From Anaspis maculata (taxonomy: Eukaryota > Arthropoda > Insecta > Coleoptera > Scraptiidae): DNA of 64,000 nt. Below are positions 32,375 to 42,989 of this stretch, piece by piece. Location of the stretch: positions 58,833,306 through 58,897,305 of the forward strand of contig OX421963.1 in the NCBI GenBank assembly GCA_949128115.1, in the 5' to 3' direction. The notes under the pieces were generated by a model. It was not told the DNA's origin. It made no database searches and saw only the letters and a program-made list of their open reading frames with translations. Made by a program: the position numbers and the translations under genes. Numbering within the stretch: position 1 is the first letter of the stretch; the number at the start of each line of letters is the position of its first letter.

Positions 32375-33568
32375 TTAGTTTTCCTGATAGCGTCTATCAG
32401 GGCTGGGAGTTCTCCGTCTCGGTGCGGAACGGTCACTTGAACTCGACCTTTGCCTGCAGTCCCGGAGCAGATGTCCCGGTTTTCTACAGCCGAAGCAACG
32501 CGGTCTTCCTCCAGCTCTTGGCTCGCCTTGGGGTCTGTTCCGTGACATGACGCTAAGAAGTTCCTCAAACATCTCCTTCACCGATTTCTCGGAAGCATGT
32601 GATGCTCCGGATTCATCAAAGTTCACCTCTCTAAGACGATGAGGGCGCGATGCATCTTTGGCAGCCTCGATGCGAATAGCTTGGATGAGCGCGTCGCTGA
32701 TGTTGGCTGGATTGCTGATCATGACCATCTGACGCAGATCTGGATCTCTTAGTCCGCCCACGAAGGTCTCTTTGGCGCTGGATGAGCTGGGTAGGCCAGG
32801 TGAACCAGCCTCAGGACTTCGGATTCGAATTCCTGAAGGCTTTCTCCGCTCTTTTGTGTCCTGGCCTTCAGCTGGGTTTGATGGATCTGCCGCACATGAT
32901 TGTCTCCATACCGAAGCTCAAGGACCCTCGTCAGCTTGGTAAAGTCCTTCTGCTCACTCTCAGGAATCGTCTGGAGCAGCTCCAATGCTGGGCCTCTGAG
33001 AGCCAGGACTAGAGCTGTGGCTCTCTCATCGTCGCTCCATCCGTTTGCTTCGGCAGCGGCATCGAACTGCCTCTTATAGGTAGTCCATGGGCTTTTCCCA
33101 TCGAAGTTCGGCAGCTTCACACGATGAACACCCGCTGAACTAACCATCGCAGCACTGGCGGCGGTTTTCTGAACCTTTTGCTCCAGCTTCGTCATGTTGG
33201 CCTTCACCGCTTCCACCTCTTTTTCTACCATCGCAACCATTTTCTCTTCCAGCTTGTTTACACTGCCGTCGAAATACTGCGTTTGTTGTTCCACAACGGC
33301 TAAAATTTCTTCCTTTTCCTCTAGGTGTTTCCTTTCATAATCCTCTAGCAGGTTTTTCAATTCCTGTTCTTGCCCTTCTAGACGATTCTTCAGTTCCGCT
33401 TTGTCCTCTAAACGCTCTACGATGCGTTTTTTTTTTCTGTTCTTCTAGAAGCTTTTTCAACTCTTCTTTTTCTTCCCGGCGTTCCGTCTTTTGCTCCTGC
33501 ATCATCGCCATGATGCTCGCCAAAGCGTCTTCGACTCCTGTCTTCGACATGCTTCTCGTCTCCGGCAT
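32375..33568 (-). pseudogene. gag: Gypsy gag with two frameshifts
   Basis: The gag starts MPETRSMSKTG at 33568 and runs in a Glu/Lys-rich coiled-coil-like stretch. It breaks at a T run on the plus strand (33428-33437), continues in a second frame (33360-32749) with the capsid-like block VKLPNFDGKSPWTTYKRQF, then shifts again near 32755. The third frame (to 32375) ends with one CCHC zinc knuckle, CFGCRKPGHLLRDC, before an Arg/Ser-rich tail. Gag would package the element RNA; here two indels prevent a full product. Confidence 0.88.
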
Positions 33569-33629
33569 TTACCAAATCACTAATGTTCCGAACGTCCTGT
33601 AGTCGCAGGCCCAATTACTCTCAATTATA

Positions 33630-33645
33630 CCGCTTACTGACACCA
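33630..33645 (-). other. Primer-binding site candidate
   Basis: Two bases inside the 5' LTR end (33648), the minus strand reads tggtgtcagtaagcgg. The leading TGG is expected for pairing with the 3' CCA of a tRNA. I did not identify which tRNA. Confidence 0.6.
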
Positions 33646-35141
33646 GATGTTACGATATTTCGCGTACGGGTTCGAATATAATTGAGACGATCGACTTAAA
33701 ACACACACTGTTTATTTCTGCGTACTACTACAATAAATAACGCCAACAAATATCCACGCTTGGAATTATCTCGCAGGTACTTCGCTTGTTACCGCTCGCT
33801 ATCCAATTCACTACTGCTGCGAGCTGCCGGCTGACGCCTTATATAAGGCCTCCGAATAATGTTCCCGAAGTTTCTGTCTGCTTCCAGCAAATTCCATGGT
33901 AGTCTGGCATATGCGGTTTCTAGATCATTTCTGAATAATCGCACGACACGTTACCCGTATGCTTTCCATGTATTCTGGAATCTGCGCCTCCGCCAAAGTG
34001 GACTGATGTGCCTTGATCGAACGTTCGAGTCTCCATTGGGTTCACATACACGAACGCTCTGGAATGCACGAGATCGCTCCAGACTTCTACACTGCGATCT
34101 AATGGTGGAAAGTACCAGAAACATCGAGTGTTTATACAGGGTGTTCGGATTTGGCTGTTACAAACTTCGAGGGATGATTCCCCTTCAAAAATAAAGCCGA
34201 AATAACAAAAAACTCATGGTCCTAAAATGCTTCCTTAAAAAGATACAGGGTGTTAAAGTTGACTTTTTCAAATGGTTTTTTCACCGTAACTTTTGAACCG
34301 TTGAACCGATTCTAATCAAATTTCAACCAAAGTTCAGTCAAATGAGTCTCCATCATGGTGGGTCTCCATCGAACAATAATACCACAATTTATCAAAAATT
34401 TCTACGGGCGTAGATAATAGGGGACTGTCCCCTATTTCTGCCCCTATTTTTATCTACCTCAATTATTTTTCAGAATTGTTAATATTTTCGGATTCTACGT
34501 TCAATGTAGAAGAAAAAGTTACTCTTGCAAAATTTTGATTAGAGGCTTCATTTCCGAAATATTTGGGTCTGAAACTTTGGAAAACGCCTCGAAATCGCGA
34601 CTTTCAAAGGCCTAAAAATTAAAATCCAAGAAAACTCATGATTCCTAAACTGGAATAAGTTTTCTAGATCGCTTAGGTTGATTTACTGCCATTTTCGGCT
34701 AAGAAACGAGGCGTGATCAAGTATTATATGGAGTCCGGTTCGATTATGCTACGGTGCGCCTCGCGTGTTTGAACGTTCTCGCCTTTTGACGAAATTGTGG
34801 TGTTCGGCCCGCGAATTTTTCCTTGTGCTTTTTGGATAACGTCCTGGATGATCCACTGAAGGGATAGATCGCCTTCCCATCATTCACGGTCCACCGGAAA
34901 AACGGCTGAGTCCAATTTAGTTTTCAAAACTTGCATGAATTTGTTATAAGCAGGCATATTATTATCTTATCGCACCGACAACAAAAAGGCCGCTTCTTCC
35001 TATAGTGCTTTTTGCGCTATAGGAATGGACTGTTGTTGTTTATATACACGAAAACTATTTTCTATTCTTGTTGATTGAACAAATCTTCAATCAAAACTAA
35101 GGCCCTGGTCACAGGAGCCAAAAAAAAAAAAAAAACTCAAA

Positions 35142-36485
35142 ATGTCACAACCCCAGAACAGAAATACCCAACAAAACTCAAATTCACCGAATAAAAACCT
35201 ATCGTACTCTAGCGTAGCTTCAATAAATACAATGTTTCCAAGCAAGGACTTGGCCATAGTCCTTGATGTCGTAGATAAACTAAAGTTAAGAGACTACGTA
35301 GTACCAATCAGCAAGCTTGTAGGTCCAAAACAGATCACATTTGCATCACGAATCTCAAGAAACCGCATCTGCATATTCTTGTCAACCAAACAGAATGTCG
35401 ATGAAATCGTAAATAACCACGGGAAAATTAAGATTGAGGGAAAAATTGTAACAATTCGAAGACTTATTTCACCGGCTAAGAGAATCATTCTGTCCAATGT
35501 TTGCCCAAACATTCCCCACGAGCTCCTCGAGAACGCTTTGAGAGATGTTGGCTGCGAACCAATGTCAAACATGACATTTCTCAGAGCCAACATCGAAGAT
35601 GACGAACTTTCCCACATTTTGAGTTTCAGACGCCAAATTTACATCAAGCCAAATGAAGATCTTGAGCTTCCCCCATTTGTTACCATCACACAAGACAACA
35701 CCGACTATAGAATTTTTATTGGCACGGGTGAAATGCTCTGCTTTTTATGCAAAGAGTTGGGCCACAAAGCCGACCAATGTCCAAACTTGAATATGTCCCA
35801 AACAGAACCTGAATCTCCTCCACTGCAAAACCGAAACACAATCGAAACAATAGCTGACGTACACTCAATAATTAATGCTGACGATCAACAGATTACAGAA
35901 ACAAATGATTCTACGGTAACAATTGTAACTGAAAATTCAAAAACTCCTCTCTTCTCTACCGAAAAACCACCAAACAAAAGACCAGCATCATCTACCCTCA
36001 ACAGCGGATCTACCGAAAGTTCTCCACAGGGATCCCCACTACCAAATGACGACCATACTGGGGATTTTCAGTTTGCTAAACCGAATTCCAGAAACAACAG
36101 ACACAAACTCAAATCAAAAAAAATCAAAAAATCTTCTTCCATAGAAAACGTTTCACTAACTTCCAAAGAAAACACAGAAACAATAAAACAAACGATACAG
36201 GAAAACCCAAGCAAATACATTCTCACCTCAGACCAATTCGAGTCCTTCATTGAACAATGCACCAATGGTAAAGATCCACTAAAAACAGGTCTTTCCTTCA
36301 CTGACAATATAGTTGGTCTCATCGATATGATGAATGACATTTACCCCAGCCTAACAAACCGACATGCGAAAAGCAGATTCACAAGAATCTGCAATAAGTT
36401 GAGCCAGTCTGCTGACAATGTTGAAATATCAGACCTCTCTCAATTTTCTATTGACCCCAGCGATTCTGAGCGATCCGAATACTGA
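35142..36485 (+). CDS. LINE ORF1, gag-like nucleic-acid-binding protein
   Basis: A 447-residue product. The N-terminus is Asn/Gln/Ser-rich, a middle region (about 40-190) contains basic blocks such as KRIILSNVCPNIPHELLENA, and a CCHC knuckle CFLCKELGHKADQC sits at about 200-213. The C-terminal half is low-complexity (Ser/Thr/Asn) with a basic patch at ~325-340. ORF1 proteins of this kind coat LINE RNA in the cytoplasm and accompany it to the nucleus. I-type ORF1s usually have up to three knuckles; only one is seen here. The ATG at 35142 follows an A run and is the first in frame. The ORF ends 31 bp before ORF2. Confidence 0.9.
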   Translation: MSQPQNRNTQQNSNSPNKNLSYSSVASINTMFPSKDLAIVLDVVDKLKLRDYVVPISKLVGPKQITFASRISRNRICIFLSTKQNVDEIVNNHGKIKIEGKIVTIRRLISPAKRIILSNVCPNIPHELLENALRDVGCEPMSNMTFLRANIEDDELSHILSFRRQIYIKPNEDLELPPFVTITQDNTDYRIFIGTGEMLCFLCKELGHKADQCPNLNMSQTEPESPPLQNRNTIETIADVHSIINADDQQITETNDSTVTIVTENSKTPLFSTEKPPNKRPASSTLNSGSTESSPQGSPLPNDDHTGDFQFAKPNSRNNRHKLKSKKIKKSSSIENVSLTSKENTETIKQTIQENPSKYILTSDQFESFIEQCTNGKDPLKTGLSFTDNIVGLIDMMNDIYPSLTNRHAKSRFTRICNKLSQSADNVEISDLSQFSIDPSDSERSEY

Positions 36486-36516
36486 AAACCACCACTCAAC
36501 CTGACAACAAACCAAA

Positions 36517-39500
36517 ATGGCGTCTGTGATTCAGTGGAATTGCAATGGTTTTTACACCAGATTCACTCATATCCAACGCCTGATCAGTGATCACAACCCC
36601 TCAGTACTATGTTTACAAGAAACAAACTTCAAAGGCAACCACAGCCCTTCATTAAAAGGGTACAATACTCTCACAAAAAACCGAATCACTCAACAAATTG
36701 CCAGCGGTGGTGTTTCAATTTCAATCAAGAAAAATCTACATCATGAGGAAGTTGTTATCTCAACTAATTTGGAGGCAATTGCTGCCTCGGTTTGGTGTCC
36801 CAGCAAAATCAACATTTGCAACATATACTTACCTCCAAATACAAATCTCGACTCCAATGAACTGGCCAACCTAATCACCCAAATCCCCCCTCCATTCATC
36901 ATAGTCGGCGATTTTAATGCCCACAACATTATGTGGGGATCACACTCCAATAGTCTCAGAGGAAGAGAAATTGAAAACCTATATCTCAGAAATCCGTCCT
37001 TATTTTTGCTAAACAACGGCCAACCTACTCACTTCAATTCATCATCTGGCAGCTTCTCTAGCATAGACCTTAGTTTCAGCGATCCACGCAGTGGCCCCGC
37101 CCTGTGCTGGACAGTTCTGCCAGAACTATATGACAGCGACCACTTTCCCATTGCAATTTCTTATCGAAAAAACAACCTCAGTGACCCCAATAAACCTTTT
37201 GAAAAATGGAAAGATAAAGGGGTTGATTGGCTGGCTTATCAAAACATGGTTGACGAGAAATTGTCTACTTTCTCCCTCCAGGATGACATCAATGATAACG
37301 TTCAAAAATTCTCCAATATCATAACCGAAGCAGCCGAACAATGCATCGGAAAAAAAACTGTTACCACAAATCACAACCCAGTGCCCTGGTGGAATCCTAA
37401 ATGCAGTCTTGCCGTCAGGGAATCCAAAACTGCCTTTAACAGATTCAAAAAACACCCTGACGTCGAAAATCTGATCGCGTTCAAGAAACATAGAGCAAAA
37501 GCCAGGTTCGTACTGAAGGATGCCAAAAAGTCATCTTGGCAAAATTATGTCTCCACTCTCACTAGTTCCACTCCCCTGAGGGAAGCCTGGTCCAAAATTA
37601 ACAGAATAAAGGGCCTCAATTGCAACCCCTCTTCCATAACAGCGCTAAAAGACGAAAGTAACAACCTAATCACTTCTAACGACGATATTGTGAATCTACT
37701 AGCAAATCAATTCTACAAGCACTCCAGCGACAACTTCTACTCGAATGAATTCCTGAAAATAAAGTCAGAAAAAGAGAAGATCCCACTCAATATGAACAAC
37801 TTCGAAAACCCCGAACTTAATGTTCCACTGCGGAGGTCCGAATTGGATGAAGCCCTCAAAAACTGCAAAAATTCAGTCCCAGGCCCCGACTCCATCCCCT
37901 TCACTTTCTTAAAAAACCTATCTGACGCTGCAGTCCAAACTCTCCTAGACATCTTCAATTTTATATGGCAGCGACAATGTTTCCCTGACTGCTGGAGAGA
38001 ATCCACTGTAATTCCCATTCTCAAACCCAATAAACCCAAAATCGAACCATCGAGTTACAGACCGATATCTTTGACCTGCACTATGTGCAAATTACTCGAA
38101 AAAATTATCAACAACAGACTCAAATGGTTTCTTGAGGAAAACAATCTACTGTCCAACCGCCAGAGCGGTTTCAGAATAGGTCGATCAACCGTCGATAATA
38201 TGGTCCTCCTGCAATCTGAAATCTCAGAAGCCTTTGCTACTAATAGGAATCTGGGAGCGGTGTTTTTTGACATTGAAAAAGCATATGACACAACATGGAG
38301 ACACGGCATACTGTTGAAACTTTTGAAGTGGAAGATCAACGGAAACATGGTCGCTTTCATAAAAAACTTCCTCTCACACAGAACTTTCAGAGTGAAAAAA
38401 AATAATGTTCTATCTAAGCAATTCTTTCAGGAAAATGGCATCGCTCAGGGTTCAGTCGTCAGCGTCACTTTATTCCTTGTTGCTATAAATGAAGTCCTAT
38501 CGAAAATCAAGCTGCCAGTTAGAGGTGCTCTGTACGCCGATGACCTCGTGATTTTTTGTAAAGGCTCTAATGGACGAGAAATACAAACTCTGCTACAGGT
38601 AGCCATCAATGAGATCGAGAAGTGGGCTGTGCAGTCGGGTTTTAGATTTTCTCCTCTGAAATCTAAGGTAATGATCTTTTCCAGAAAGTACAAAATAAGC
38701 CCCCTACCTCCCATTAAAATATACAACACGGAGATTGAACAGGTTCAAGAACTGCGATTTCTTGGTCTCATCTGGGACACCAAACTAACCTGGAAACCCT
38801 ATGTTGAACAACTAAAAGCCGAATGCGCCCAAAGGTTGAACCTGTTGAAGACTATTTCTCATCATCACTGGGGTTCAGAGGAAGCTCTTCTTCTGACTGT
38901 TTACAGAGCCCTAATCAGGTCGAAACTTGATTATGGGTCGATTGTATACTCATCTGCGTCGAAATCAACCTTGAGGAAATTAAACTGCATAGCTAACGCT
39001 GCGATCAGAATGGCTACCGGTGCCTTTAGGACCAGCCCAATAGAATGTTTGCTCCAGCTTGCAAATGAACCCCCTCTTGATATCCGAAGAGAATCTCAAA
39101 CGTTAACATACTCTGCCAGAGTAGCAGCCTCGAAAAATAATGCAGCGTACCACTCAGTCTTCTCCACAAAATACCACCACATTTTCCAGTCGAAACCAAG
39201 ACTCACTCCCCCATGTCACTACAAGCTCAAATCCATTCTAAACTCTCTAAGTTTGATCCCAACAGAAGTTTGTTCACCACAATCAAATAAGGGTGCCCCA
39301 TGGACCTTCTCTTCCCCAACTTACCACACCAGCCTATCCAGCTACCCCAAACACTCCACTGCCCCTGTCATCCTTCAGAACTTACACAAAGAAATCATAG
39401 CTTCGAATCAAGGTTCCTCAGTTCTATATACAGATGCATCTAAAGGCAACAACGGCGTCGGAGTTGCGATTGTGACCGCAGCCGACTCCTACAACTACCG

Positions 39501-40230
39501 TCTGCCCAAATCTACCAGTATTTTCTCAGCAGAACTGTACGGAATCCTTCGAGCTTCAAAAATAGTACATGCGAGCCCCCATTCCAAGTTTTTAATCTGC
39601 ACCGACTCCTTAAGTTCAATCCAAAGCATGCAAATCATATACTCCACAAATCCATTAGTGCAACAAATACAACATACTCTTTCATCGGCAATAAAGCAAA
39701 ACAAAGAAGTAATTCTGAGCTGGTGTCCGTCACATGTCGGAATCCGGGGAAATGAAAAGGCTGACCAAGCTGCCAGTGAGGCGGTAAATTTACCGGAGCA
39801 CACTAATTTCAAAATCACTGAGTTTGACTTGAAGAATCATTACAAAACAGCTATTCGTGAAAAATGTATCGGATCCATGTCCAGCTATAGACCACTCACA
39901 ATCCAGATCAGTCCAGCCATCCTGAGGATCGTAACTAAAACCGTCTCAAACCGAAGGGAAGAAACAACACTGAATCGTGTACTAATCGGCCACACGCTCA
40001 TGACACATTCCTTCATTTTGTCAAAAGAAGAGCCCCCAGGATGTCTATACTGCAATGAGGTTCGAGTCACTATTCCTCACCTTTTGTTCAACTGTCAGGG
40101 ACTTTTGAGACAAAGACAACGGGCAGGGTTTTCAAATGAAGTTTCCCTTACTCGGATGGTTACTCAGAATGGCAATTTTGGTGTGCTGATGGATTTCCTG
40201 AAGGACTCTGGCATTTTTGACCTGATCTAA
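36517..40230 (+). CDS. LINE ORF2: endonuclease, reverse transcriptase, RNase H
   Basis: A 1,237-residue multidomain enzyme with no stops. The APE-type endonuclease (1-~225) shows QWNCNG, LQETNF, VGDFNAHN (~131) and SDHFPIA (~206). RT (~430-740) shows PGPDSIPF (~454), FDIEKAYDTTW (~583), a motif B GIAQGSVVSVTLF (~640) and the catalytic LYADDLVIF (~673). RNase H (~968-1090) has LYTDASKG, FSAELYG, ICTDSLSS and the PSHVGIRGNEKAD block (~1070). A C-terminal CLYC...HLLFNC knuckle follows at ~1175. The enzyme nicks target DNA and reverse-transcribes the element RNA in place. All catalytic residues I can check are present. ATG at 36517 starts it 31 bp after ORF1. Confidence 0.95.
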   Translation: MASVIQWNCNGFYTRFTHIQRLISDHNPSVLCLQETNFKGNHSPSLKGYNTLTKNRITQQIASGGVSISIKKNLHHEEVVISTNLEAIAASVWCPSKINICNIYLPPNTNLDSNELANLITQIPPPFIIVGDFNAHNIMWGSHSNSLRGREIENLYLRNPSLFLLNNGQPTHFNSSSGSFSSIDLSFSDPRSGPALCWTVLPELYDSDHFPIAISYRKNNLSDPNKPFEKWKDKGVDWLAYQNMVDEKLSTFSLQDDINDNVQKFSNIITEAAEQCIGKKTVTTNHNPVPWWNPKCSLAVRESKTAFNRFKKHPDVENLIAFKKHRAKARFVLKDAKKSSWQNYVSTLTSSTPLREAWSKINRIKGLNCNPSSITALKDESNNLITSNDDIVNLLANQFYKHSSDNFYSNEFLKIKSEKEKIPLNMNNFENPELNVPLRRSELDEALKNCKNSVPGPDSIPFTFLKNLSDAAVQTLLDIFNFIWQRQCFPDCWRESTVIPILKPNKPKIEPSSYRPISLTCTMCKLLEKIINNRLKWFLEENNLLSNRQSGFRIGRSTVDNMVLLQSEISEAFATNRNLGAVFFDIEKAYDTTWRHGILLKLLKWKINGNMVAFIKNFLSHRTFRVKKNNVLSKQFFQENGIAQGSVVSVTLFLVAINEVLSKIKLPVRGALYADDLVIFCKGSNGREIQTLLQVAINEIEKWAVQSGFRFSPLKSKVMIFSRKYKISPLPPIKIYNTEIEQVQELRFLGLIWDTKLTWKPYVEQLKAECAQRLNLLKTISHHHWGSEEALLLTVYRALIRSKLDYGSIVYSSASKSTLRKLNCIANAAIRMATGAFRTSPIECLLQLANEPPLDIRRESQTLTYSARVAASKNNAAYHSVFSTKYHHIFQSKPRLTPPCHYKLKSILNSLSLIPTEVCSPQSNKGAPWTFSSPTYHTSLSSYPKHSTAPVILQNLHKEIIASNQGSSVLYTDASKGNNGVGVAIVTAADSYNYRLPKSTSIFSAELYGILRASKIVHASPHSKFLICTDSLSSIQSMQIIYSTNPLVQQIQHTLSSAIKQNKEVILSWCPSHVGIRGNEKADQAASEAVNLPEHTNFKITEFDLKNHYKTAIREKCIGSMSSYRPLTIQISPAILRIVTKTVSNRREETTLNRVLIGHTLMTHSFILSKEEPPGCLYCNEVRVTIPHLLFNCQGLLRQRQRAGFSNEVSLTRMVTQNGNFGVLMDFLKDSGIFDLI

Positions 40231-40605
40231 AAACAAGACCATCCTCTAATACCAGTCTAATACTGCAGACTCCCCAAGCATCTTCAAGCCTCCCAACATT
40301 TCCACTCATACTTCTTTCTACCAAGTCTTAGCATTTTCTGGGAAATTAGAAAAAATAGTCCAGGACAACCGGAAAACATCTACCTACCGCCCAGTGTTGT
40401 TGGACGACTTTGGCGAATAGACCGGTAAAACCCTGATCAGGGAAAAAGCGCAAACAGCTAGCGCTTAAACCAGTTTTGTGCCGGGCCGTCCGACAACACT
40501 CCAAAGTTTCCAAACCTGAAAACCAGAAAATCAACCAAAGACACTGAAACTCAAACCCAACCGTGGGTGCTAATAACCATGCAGTTGATGCACCCTAACA
40601 AAATC

Positions 40606-40637
<32 letters not shown>

Positions 40638-41155
40638 GAGGCGTTTTTCAGAGAAAAACAATTTGGGCTCTGGAAAGTGGTGATTTCGAGATGTTTTCCA
40701 AGGTTTAAAAACCAAATATCTTGGAAATGAGGCCTCTAATCAAAATTTTGCAAGATAAACTTTTTCTTTTAAATTGAACATAGAATCTGGAAATATCATT
40801 AATTTGAAAAAATAATTAGGGGAGATAAAAATAGGGGCGAAAATAGGAGACAGTCCCCTATTATTCACGCCCCCAGGAATTTTTGATGGATTGTAGTAAT
40901 ATTATTCGATGGAGACTTAGTTGACTAAACTTTGATTGAAATTTGATCAAAATCGGTGCAACGGTTAAAAAGTTACGGTGAAAAAACGATTTAAAAAAGT
41001 GAACTTCAACACCCTGTATCATTTTAAGGAAGCATTTTAGGACCATGAGTTTTTTGTTCCTTCGGCTTTATTTTTGAAGAGGAATCATCACTCAAAGTTT
41101 GTAATAGCCAAACCCGAACACCCTGTATGTACAAGATCGCCGCTCGTAACAATAC

Positions 41156-41726
41156 CAAATATAAGAACTAGGTTTTCACAATTACCATAGTTACCCTGAA
41201 TAGCTATTCTGGATCAGGAAACTAACAACTCTGGATGACAGGAACCTCCATTCCCGCGTGTATAACTATCACAAGTTGTTAATTATTGCAATATGGCGTA
41301 ATTGGCTCGCGAGCTATTTTGCGGTGGCGTGACTGGCTCCGTCAGATGTTGGCGTTCCTGTTTAACTACAGCGCACACCATGCAACATTTTCGATAAAAA
41401 TGCCAGTTTGCTGCAACCGACTTCAGACGACAGCCAGTTTTATTAGCAAATTGATTTTCTGATAGATCAAAGGTTCTCTGCACGTCATATACATACTTTG
41501 ATAATAATAACAACGGTGGGTGATATGTCAACAAAAACGCTCGTGGACTTATAATATGATGTGTTATAATTCGCTGTCGACAAGTGAACCATGAAACGTG
41601 ATATGGAAATTCAAAAAACATAAGCAACTTGACGTGTTTTATAAAATTCATTCGTGATAGCTGACCTACCAGGCTGTGTTTTTCAGCTGAGTGCCTAGTG
41701 ATCAGGAACAACTATATCTCGTTAAT
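41156..41726. other. Gene-free spacer; 142-codon minus-strand frame unrecognised
   Basis: An open minus-strand frame (41711-41283) encodes a His/Leu-rich product with no domain that I recognise. I treat it as chance. Confidence 0.25.
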
Positions 41727-41918
41727 TTTTCATTTTCAGTCGAATGACTTTCTGGGGCAAAAATTAACAGACAAGCTGGGGGGCTACGGTTACGGCTGAT
41801 GGCACCTGCAAAGTTTTTGAGAGAAACTATCAGCGGCCATCAGCCGTATTCTCCCAGCGCTCCATCTTGTCACTTTATCTTTGCTCCAAAAGTCATTCTA
41901 CGGAAAATAAAAAGTGAA
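41727..41918. repeat. Small palindromic MITE, copy 2
   Basis: Inverted ends cattttcagtcgaatgactt (left) and aagtcattctacggaaaata (right) frame a centre with atcagcggccatcagccg. It is the same family as 22995-23165, in opposite orientation and more complete. Confidence 0.65.
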
Positions 41919-41944
41919 CGGGATATATGTGACATTTTGGAGCA

Positions 41945-42015
41945 GAAACAACAGTATTAACAGTATTACAGTATTACAGTAACAGTATATTAACAGTATA
42001 TTAACAGTAAAAAAC
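41945..42015. repeat. Simple tandem array of an aacagtat(t) unit
   Basis: Eight or so copies of a 7-9-bp unit (aacagtatt / aacagtatatt). Confidence 0.8.
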
Positions 42016-42019
42016 AGTA

Positions 42020-42980
42020 TTATGTTAATCCTGTAGTAAGACCCTATATATGTAACACTACAAGTGCTATTTACTTTTCCGCCATCGTACTGAAACCTCC
42101 ATAACTCTTGAGCCTATGCGCCTGGATCAGTAGGCAACCCAACATACTTCAATTTAATTCAGCTTGGTTGAACTCTACATCACTTTTCCCGCTGACACCA
42201 CCCTGTTGTGCTTTCTTCTCGTGGTTCGAGGATAGAGTTCCTGAGCGTGTTGAGATCGACTTAACCTCTTGTTTGAACGCAGCAAGACACAAAAATTTGT
42301 TGTAACATAAATTCATTGTATTGACTTCTACATACATGCCAAAGTATTTAAATAAAGGCTCGTTCCTCGGCTCGTTCCTGTACCTGACCCAACCTCAACG
42401 CTGCGAACTAAGATAGCTAAGTTTTCTAAAGCGTTCCCTAAAAGATGAGTTTCCCCTAATAATTATTTCAAAGCCGTCACACATCAATACTCCGATGAAC
42501 ACCTGATTCTACCTTGATCTTGACCTTGACTTGACTAACATTTGAACTTTGTTTTTGGGTGCGTGGTTCAAAATTCTTATCGTGACTTTATCAAATTCAA
42601 CAATTATGTTAAAGTTTGTGGGCCGGTGCGTGCGGGGTTTCTCCTATTATGAATTTTTTTTCAAAGGCTGCGTTTCTTATATTTGGACAATTCTTTTCGC
42701 TTTGCTCTTTTTAGGCTATGGTTTCTTTTGCCCGTTTGGGAAGGGATTGGATGTTGCTGTCTCTTTGTGGAGAACAGGACCTATTTTTCACCTTGAATTG
42801 CCCTTGAAGCTTAGAAGAATGATGCGAACGCTTATAGCCGTCTATAGCCAGAAATGTTGAGCCCAATTGCATCCCTCCAAAAACTTTGTAACCAATGGTG
42901 TCCACGAACAATTACTCAAGTCAAGGTACAAAGCTCTCATGTGGGAATCTTTTTAACTGCGCCTCGTACTATTTGTATGT
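42020..42980. other. Gene-free stretch
   Basis: Short frames such as 42549-42860 have hydrophobic runs but no recognisable family. No repeat ends were found. Confidence 0.3.
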
Positions 42981-42989
42981 TTAGTAAAC

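Larger units (their letters stand above)
34714..40636 (+). mobile_element. Full-length LINE of the RNase H-bearing I group
   Basis: A 5.92-kb insertion with a ~430-bp 5' leader, two uninterrupted ORFs and a 30-A tail (40607-40636). It is flanked by the target-site duplication AAACGAGGCG (34704-34713 and 40634-40643, the first As merging with the tail). Both ORFs open, an uneroded tail and a clear duplication make it the youngest and possibly still competent element in the window. The I-group placement rests on RNase H following RT. Confidence 0.93.
34136..41126. mobile_element. Foldback with ~0.48-kb TIRs, split by a LINE
   Basis: The left arm (34136-~34713) starts acagggtgttcggatttgg. The right arm (40644-41126) ends in the matching complement. 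Over ~480 bp the arms agree closely, including an internal second gatacagggtgtt motif and ataggggactgtc. TA-like bases flank both ends. Without the LINE the element would be about 1.1 kb. No transposase is present. The terminal motif is shared with the palindromes at 13034 and 60488. Confidence 0.88.
28575..41151 (-). mobile_element. Ty3/gypsy LTR retrotransposon containing nested insertions
   Basis: The two LTRs bound a minus-strand element, flanked by a 4-bp duplication ATAC (28571-28574 and 41152-41155). By eye the LTRs differ at about six bases plus one 3-bp indel over ~490 aligned bases, so the copy is young. The order on the minus strand is 5' LTR, primer site, gag, protease, RT, then a truncated RNase H straight into the polypurine tract. 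Integrase is missing, so it is internally deleted. Two insertions disrupt it: a 1.3-kb TG...CA element in pol and a foldback carrying a LINE in the 5' LTR. Confidence 0.93.
33648..41151 (-). repeat. 5' LTR of the gypsy element, split by an insertion
   Basis: LTR sequence runs 33648-34135, is interrupted by the foldback plus LINE, and resumes at about 41127 with tgtacaagatcgccgctcgtaaca, finishing at 41151. Comparison with the intact LTR places the break within ttacctatatgtac, where a few bases were lost or altered. The split probably disables its promoter, since the insertion lies near the transcription-upstream end. Confidence 0.9.
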
